Program-made: the position numbers and the translations under genes
NCBI GenBank assembly: GCA_030626265.1
Contig: DAOUPF010000025.1
Coordinates: 1 to 9,572, forward strand
Length of the DNA: 9,572 nucleotides
From: Sulfurovum sp.
GTDB taxonomy: Bacteria; Campylobacterota; Campylobacteria; Campylobacterales; Sulfurovaceae
Direction: 5' to 3'
Notes under the pieces: generated by a model
Database searches by the model: none
Seen by the model: only the letters and a program-made list of their open reading frames with translations
Told to the model about the DNA's origin: nothing
Shown here: positions 5,511-9,572 of the stretch, in pieces
How the letters are laid out: the number at the start of each line of letters is the position of its first letter
Position numbering within the stretch: the stretch's first letter is position 1

Positions 5511-6947
5511 TCATAAACTCAGATAATAATCAATCTCAGATTCATTTAATATTTTTATAGTATTAGTTGACCCTGGAACGCCAAGTGGATAGCCTATGGT
5601 GCTGATATACAGACCTTTTCTATCCAAAATACCCCTTTTCTCTAATTTTTTCAACATAGCTTTTATCATCTTTGATGCAGATACTATCTCTACTTGATCT
5701 ACTGGTGTCACACCCCATATACTAGTCAACTGAGTTAATACATCTGGATTATGAGTAAAGGCATATATCTTTGTCTTGGGTCTAAATCTAGATATCTTAA
5801 TCGCACTCTGTCCAGAGCTAGTAAGTATCAGTATACCTGTTGCCTTTAACTCATCTGCTATATTCATCACCGATTTTTCTATGATATCAAATTTTTCCAA
5901 GAGTCCAAGAGCCTTCTGTTTGTGATAGGGATATATCTTTTCAGTTTGAGCTATGATATTACTCATCGTATTAACTGCATGCACAGGATTATTTCCTATA
6001 GCACTCTCTTCTGAAAGCATTACTATATCTGTACCATCTAGTACTGCATTTGCCACATCTGACACCTCTGCTCTTGTTGCAGATGTATTGGTGGTCATAC
6101 TTAGTAACATCTGAGTGGCCGTAATGACGGGTATAGATTTTTTATTGGCTTTTCGTATAAGCATCTTTTGTAGTGTAGGTACTTTATAGTATGGAACCTC
6201 TATACCCAAGTCTCCACGAGCCACCATGATACCATCACTCACCTCTATAATCTCATCTATATTTTCTATAGCATCAAACTTCTCTATCTTAGATATGATT
6301 TTACCTCCATATCCGTCTAGTAGCTCTCTGACTCTGATAATATCATTTGCATTTTGCACAAATGATATAGCAAAGAAGTCAACTCTATTTTTGACTCCCC
6401 ATGCTATATCATCTCTATCTTTCTGAGTTAATACATCTATACCTATCTCTGTATGTGGAAAGTTGACACCTTTTTTGGAGCTTAGTATTCCATGATTTTC
6501 TATCATTACTTTGACATTTTTACCTATAGATATAACTTTTGCATGAATTATGCCATCATATAGATATACGCTCTCCCCTACTTTCATCTTCTTTAAAATT
6601 TTTGGATAGTTTATAGAGACTACATACTGCCCTTTGCCTTTCTTGTATCCTACTATCTCTTTTTGTTTAAATGTGACGACATCACCCCTATTGAGTTCAA
6701 ACTTATCCTCTAAATCTCCTATCCTAACCTTTGGTCCTGATATATCTTGCATTACACCTATAGTAATATCTAATTTTTTCATTACTGCTCTTATCATCTT
6801 TAGAGTCTCTAGGTGATGCTCATGTGTACCATGTGAAAAATTTAACCGAAATAGATTGGCTCCAGCCTTTATAAGTCCCTCTATAGTCTTAGGATTTGAA
6901 CTAGCAGGTCCTAGTGTAGCCAATATTTTTGTACTTTTTTCTATCAT
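5511..6947 (-). CDS. pyk: Pyruvate kinase
   Basis: This enzyme catalyses the last step of glycolysis, phosphoenolpyruvate plus ADP to pyruvate plus ATP, in the cytoplasm. The 478-residue length and domain order are standard. Residues 1-70 and about 165-345 form the TIM barrel, interrupted by the B domain at about 70-165, with the C-terminal allosteric domain from about 350. Key motifs are TLGPASS (11-17), RLNFSHG (34-40), QDISGPKVR (67-75), SKIEK with catalytic Lys220 and metal ligand Glu222, ARGDLGIE with Asp246, and TATQML with Thr278. The segment TRAEVSDVANAVLDGTDIVM is intact, followed by LSEESAIG where many bacteria have LSGETA. The ATG at 6947 follows GGAG with seven bases of spacing. 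It is transcribed divergently from the GntR regulator, and the L,D-transpeptidase follows on the same strand. Confidence 0.97.
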   Translation of the reverse strand: MIEKSTKILATLGPASSNPKTIEGLIKAGANLFRLNFSHGTHEHHLETLKMIRAVMKKLDITIGVMQDISGPKVRIGDLEDKFELNRGDVVTFKQKEIVGYKKGKGQYVVSINYPKILKKMKVGESVYLYDGIIHAKVISIGKNVKVMIENHGILSSKKGVNFPHTEIGIDVLTQKDRDDIAWGVKNRVDFFAISFVQNANDIIRVRELLDGYGGKIISKIEKFDAIENIDEIIEVSDGIMVARGDLGIEVPYYKVPTLQKMLIRKANKKSIPVITATQMLLSMTTNTSATRAEVSDVANAVLDGTDIVMLSEESAIGNNPVHAVNTMSNIIAQTEKIYPYHKQKALGLLEKFDIIEKSVMNIADELKATGILILTSSGQSAIKISRFRPKTKIYAFTHNPDVLTQLTSIWGVTPVDQVEIVSASKMIKAMLKKLEKRGILDRKGLYISTIGYPLGVPGSTNTIKILNESEIDYYLSL

Positions 6948-6990
6948 TTTATCGCTCCATATATGTTAGAATAATTATATAAGTTAAGCC

Positions 6991-6996
6991 ATTATA
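6991..6996 (-). promoter_or_regulatory. Candidate -10 box for pyk
   Basis: TATAAT on the minus strand lies 44 bases before the pyk ATG. Its -35 position (7014-7019) falls inside the 20-bp palindrome at 7007-7026, so a protein bound there should block this promoter. A second minus-strand TATAAT is the right end of the palindrome itself (7021-7026). Confidence 0.45.
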
Positions 6997-7006
6997 TCAT
7001 AAAGAT

Positions 7007-7026
7007 TATAATGTTATAACATTATA
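7007..7026. promoter_or_regulatory. Perfect 20-bp palindrome, likely operator, in the pyk-gntR gap
   Basis: The half-site TATAATGTTA (7007-7016) is followed directly by its exact reverse complement (7017-7026). The outer six bases form a TATAAT on each strand, so the palindrome may also contain back-to-back -10 elements: the plus-strand one would serve gntR, with TTAAGC at 6984-6989 as a weak -35 at 17 bases. The central TGTTATAACA is of the size and symmetry bound by GntR/HutC dimers, so autoregulation plus control of pyk is the simplest reading. An AT-rich palindrome can also arise by chance, and the regulator assignment is inferred from position. Confidence 0.5.
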
Positions 7027-7088
7027 GGTTTAAGTGTTATTTAATTTTATCCATGTAAACTACATTATATACACTTAGGAGTAGCTTT

Positions 7089-7796
7089 TTGTTTAGTAAA
7101 AATGGAATACCTTTATACTTTCAGTTGAAAGAACATATCCTCAAAGATATCAATACAAACTACAAAGCAAATGACATATTGCCTTCAGAGAGTGAGATAG
7201 AGGAGAAATATGGTGTTAGTAGGATTACTGTAAGAAAAGCCATAGAAGAGCTTTCTCGTGAGGGGATAGTAGTCAAAAAACAAGGCCGTGGTACTTTTGT
7301 CAGAGAACAAAAGATACTATATGATGCCAACATCATAGGATCTCTTACCCAGAGACTCACAAAACAAAATCATCAACTCGAGACTAAATCCATAGAGTAC
7401 ATCATAATCAAAGATGAACATCACGCCAAAGAGTTACTAAAATGTAAAACTCTACTATGTATCAAGAGATTTAGAACCCTAAATGATAAATCCTTTGCAC
7501 TTATGTTGAACTACATAGATATAGATAAAGTTCCTAACTTAGAGAAGAAGTTTGACATAGAGTCTCTATATACTTTCTACAACAAAACTTATGGTATCAA
7601 ATTTTATCATGCTGAAGAGACAGTAGAAGCGAAGGCTGCTACAAAAGAGCAAGCAAAAAGATTAGAACTAGAGGAGAACTCTCCCCTACTATCTCTACAG
7701 AGATTATCATTTGATAAGAATAACAATCCTATAGAATATTCTGATATTGTTATTAAGGCTGATATGTATAAGCATAAGATTATACTCTCTAGCTAA
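7089..7796 (+). CDS. GntR-family transcriptional regulator, HutC subfamily (UTRA domain)
   Basis: This is a 235-residue DNA-binding regulator. The N-terminal winged helix covers about 5-71 and is textbook GntR: GIPLYFQLKEHI, LPSESEIEEKYGVSRITVRK (31-50) as the helix-turn-helix, and GRGTFV (66-71) as the wing. Residues about 90-230 match a UTRA effector domain (LKCKTLLCIKRFRTLND, AEETVEAKAATKEQAKRLEL, IEYSDIVIKAD), which binds a small metabolite, often a sugar phosphate or organic acid. The start is TTG at 7089, supported by TAGGAG at 7077-7082 with six bases of spacing and by alignment of the N-terminus with the family; there is no in-frame ATG before the DNA-binding domain. It heads a plus-strand cluster with a lipoprotein gene (27 bases on) and a D-lactate dehydrogenase, divergent from pyk. 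Its ligand cannot be told from sequence. Confidence 0.92.
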   Translation: MFSKNGIPLYFQLKEHILKDINTNYKANDILPSESEIEEKYGVSRITVRKAIEELSREGIVVKKQGRGTFVREQKILYDANIIGSLTQRLTKQNHQLETKSIEYIIIKDEHHAKELLKCKTLLCIKRFRTLNDKSFALMLNYIDIDKVPNLEKKFDIESLYTFYNKTYGIKFYHAEETVEAKAATKEQAKRLELEENSPLLSLQRLSFDKNNNPIEYSDIVIKADMYKHKIILSS

Positions 7797-7823
7797 AAGC
7801 ATATAAATAAAGAAGGAAGACTA

Positions 7824-8396
7824 ATGCGTTCTTTTATAGTATTAATATCTATGCTATTTTTATCAGGATGTATTCCTTATTCTGACTACCCACTAACTCC
7901 AACCAATAAAGATCAAATAGATCAGTCTATTTTTGGGACTTGGTATTGGAAAAAAAGAGCTAAGTCTGGATATTTTCATATTGGTCTAGATAAAGAAACT
8001 AAACTACTTAGATTTACTATTATAGAGATGAAAGATAGTGGGAGATTAAAATCTACTGAGTTTATAGGACATACATCATCATTCAAAGGTAATAACTATT
8101 TAAATCTCAAATGGAAAACTCCAGAAAATGACAGCTCTACAGGATATATTTTACTCAAATACAGTATAGACTCAGATAGGCTAGGCATTAGAGCTATGAA
8201 CCCAAAAGTAGTCCAAAAGGCTATAGAGGCAGGAGTTCTCAAAGGAAAAGTAGGAAAAGATAAATGGATTACATCTATTTCAATTAAAGAAAATCAAAAA
8301 AAGCTTCAAAAATTTATACTTGAAAATGACAAAACACTATTTGCAGAGGTAGTCCATCTACCTAAATTAAAACTCCCAGAATATAAGACTGAGTAA
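7824..8396 (+). CDS. Small lipoprotein of unknown function
   Basis: This 190-residue protein begins MRSFIVLISMLFLSGC, a clear type II signal peptide with lipobox LSGC. Cys16 would be lipidated after cleavage and the protein anchored in the inner or outer membrane; there is no Asp at +2, so outer-membrane sorting is plausible. The mature part has an IFGTWYWKK motif near 36-44, then beta-rich stretches (YFHIGLDKETKLLRFTIIEM, NNYLNLKWKTP) and a Lys-rich C-terminal half, with a layout like small lipocalin-type 'GTW' domains, but I cannot assign a family. AAGGA precedes the ATG at good spacing. It sits 27 bases after gntR and 31 before the dehydrogenase, so it is probably cotranscribed. Confidence 0.82.
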   Translation: MRSFIVLISMLFLSGCIPYSDYPLTPTNKDQIDQSIFGTWYWKKRAKSGYFHIGLDKETKLLRFTIIEMKDSGRLKSTEFIGHTSSFKGNNYLNLKWKTPENDSSTGYILLKYSIDSDRLGIRAMNPKVVQKAIEAGVLKGKVGKDKWITSISIKENQKKLQKFILENDKTLFAEVVHLPKLKLPEYKTE

Positions 8397-8404
8397 AGTA
8401 TATA

Positions 8405-8431
8405 ATGACATATAAAAGTATCCTATTTTGA
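8405..8431 (+). other. Possible 8-codon leader ORF overlapping the dehydrogenase start
   Basis: ATG at 8405 opens MTYKSILF and ends with TGA at 8429-8431, which overlaps the TTG start codon of the next gene (TTGA). The dehydrogenase TTG lacks a recognisable ribosome site, so reinitiation from this mini-ORF is a possible route to its translation. The mini-ORF itself has only a weak AAAG upstream. It could well be chance. Confidence 0.2.
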
Positions 8432-9572
8432 ACCAACTAGATGGCTCTTATCTCGACTTTTATACAGAGATAACAAAATATTTACCAAAACAAAGGGTCT
8501 TTACCGACCCTCTACGCACTCTAGCCTATGGAACAGATGCCTCCTTTTATAGATTGATACCCAAGATTGTCATCTGGGCAGAAAGCTCTGATGAGATCAA
8601 AGAGATACTATCCATCTCCTCTTTCCTATCTCTTCCTATTGTATTTCGGGCAGCTGGGACTAGCCTATCTGGTCAAGCTATCACCGACTCTATACTGATA
8701 GTAACTTCAAGAGATTGGAATAGTATAAAAATAAGCCCAGACAGTAGCCTGATTACCCTAGAGCCCTCTGTAGTAGGAGCACATGCCAACCTAGCTCTAT
8801 CCTCACATGGCAAAAAGATTGGACCAGACCCAGCTAGTATAAGCTGTGCTATGATAGGTGGCATTGCAGCCAACAATGCTAGTGGAATGTGCTGTGGAGT
8901 AGCGGACAACTCATACAAAACCCTAGAGAGCATGAAGATAGTTTTTTATGATGGAAGCGAACTAGATACTAGTTCAAAAGAGAGTCGAGAAAAATTCTCA
9001 AACTCTCACAATATCATGATAGAGCAGATACAATCTCTTAGCCATCATACAAAGAACAACAAAACTCTACATGATAAAATAGTAAGAAAATTCAAAATAA
9101 AAAATACTTGTGGTTATAGTCTAAATGCTCTAGTGGATTATGATGACCCTATTGATATCATCCAGCATCTTATGATAGGTAGCGAGGGGACACTGGGGTT
9201 TATAAAAGATATCACATTTAGAACAGTTCCAGAGTATAGTGACAAAGCAAGTGCTCTTATGATATTTTCCAATATCAAAGATGCTTGTGATGCTGTCATT
9301 ATCATGAAGACACAATGTATGGCAGAGGTAGATGCCGCAGAAATCATGGATAGAGCGGCTCTGAGGAGTGTAGAAGACGAACTTGGAATGCCTATTTTCT
9401 TGAAAACATTGGGCTTGGAGTCCACAGCAGTGCTTGTAGAGACTAGAGCAGAAAATAGTAATATATTAAATAATAATATAAAAGTCATTTTAGATAAATT
9501 AAAAAATATCAAACCAAAACTTCCACTTCATTTTACTGATATTAAAGAGGAGTACCAGCTATACTGGAAGAT
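8428..9572 (+). CDS. FAD-dependent D-lactate/glycolate dehydrogenase, Dld/GlcD type (5' part, runs off window)
   Basis: The frame from TTG at 8428 is open to the window end and gives 381 residues. It should be a membrane-associated respiratory enzyme oxidising D-lactate to pyruvate (or glycolate to glyoxylate). The visible part is the FAD-binding PCMH domain: LAYGTDASFY (32-41), RAAGTSLSGQA (74-84), GPDPASISCAMIGGIAANNA (132-151) and GSEGTLG (251-257), with NTCGYSLNAL at 226-235. The last motif is one I associate with Campylobacterota D-lactate dehydrogenases that carry a C-terminal 4Fe-4S/CCG part (Cj1585c type, over 900 residues), so more than half the gene probably lies beyond the window. 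TTG is the only credible start: an in-frame TAA lies at 8413, the next ATG comes after residue 140, and the family sequence begins at NQLDGSYLDFY. The ribosome site is weak. Confidence 0.9.
   Translation, partial: MNQLDGSYLDFYTEITKYLPKQRVFTDPLRTLAYGTDASFYRLIPKIVIWAESSDEIKEILSISSFLSLPIVFRAAGTSLSGQAITDSILIVTSRDWNSIKISPDSSLITLEPSVVGAHANLALSSHGKKIGPDPASISCAMIGGIAANNASGMCCGVADNSYKTLESMKIVFYDGSELDTSSKESREKFSNSHNIMIEQIQSLSHHTKNNKTLHDKIVRKFKIKNTCGYSLNALVDYDDPIDIIQHLMIGSEGTLGFIKDITFRTVPEYSDKASALMIFSNIKDACDAVIIMKTQCMAEVDAAEIMDRAALRSVEDELGMPIFLKTLGLESTAVLVETRAENSNILNNNIKVILDKLKNIKPKLPLHFTDIKEEYQLYWK

Noticed and set aside
7160..7360. Minus-strand open frame of 66 codons
   Set aside because: It lies opposite the GntR helix-turn-helix region and has no features of its own.
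8673..8933. Minus-strand open frame of 86 codons, and another at 9138-9512
   Set aside because: Both are antisense to the well-supported FAD-binding domain of the dehydrogenase, which has clear family motifs on the plus strand.
1..9572. Defence system, prophage, insertion sequence or CRISPR array
   Set aside because: I found no transposase, integrase, nuclease, toxin-antitoxin pair or regularly spaced direct repeats in any frame. The REP-like doublet is the only mobile-type sequence.

Overview
The window is an AT-rich stretch of a bacterial chromosome with densely packed genes on both strands. Heavy use of ATA (Ile) and AGA (Arg) codons, TTG starts, and protein flavour (a DHH-type pyrophosphatase, an RdxA-like nitroreductase, a TTG-started two-domain-type D-lactate dehydrogenase with the NTCGYSLNAL motif) all suggest a Campylobacterota member, probably of the Sulfurimonas/Sulfurovum type. 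This assignment rests on recognition of protein families, not on a search. I see no rRNA, tRNA, CRISPR array, transposase gene or phage gene.

Layout. Bases 1-90 are the tail of an unidentified gene. A 90-bp pair of inverted, REP-like hairpin units (111-200) fills the gap between it and ppaC (manganese-dependent pyrophosphatase, minus strand). A divergent regulatory gap with a large inverted repeat between two -10 boxes separates ppaC from a plus-strand pair: an AhpD-fold-like protein followed by a hotdog thioesterase-like protein. Converging on these is a minus-strand pair of a nitroreductase and a DUF2007/zinc-ribbon protein, driven by a near-consensus promoter flanked by TGACATA boxes. Next, on the plus strand, come the decayed remnant of a small protein gene (in-frame stop and apparent internal deletion) and a choline-kinase-like phosphotransferase. 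The phosphotransferase ends one base from the end of a minus-strand, secreted L,D-transpeptidase with two peptidoglycan-binding modules, which lies downstream of pyk (pyruvate kinase).

A divergent promoter region with a perfect 20-bp palindrome separates pyk from a plus-strand cluster: a HutC-type GntR regulator (TTG start), a small lipoprotein, and the 5' two-fifths or so of an FAD-dependent D-lactate/glycolate dehydrogenase that starts at a TTG and runs off the window. The most coherent functional story is here. Pyruvate kinase and D-lactate dehydrogenase both make pyruvate, and a regulator with a plausible operator lies between them.

Most genes are ordinary housekeeping or accessory metabolism. 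I do not see a complete undescribed system. The observations most worth a second look are the REP-like doublet with compensatory base changes, the two palindromic divergent promoter regions, and the decayed gene.
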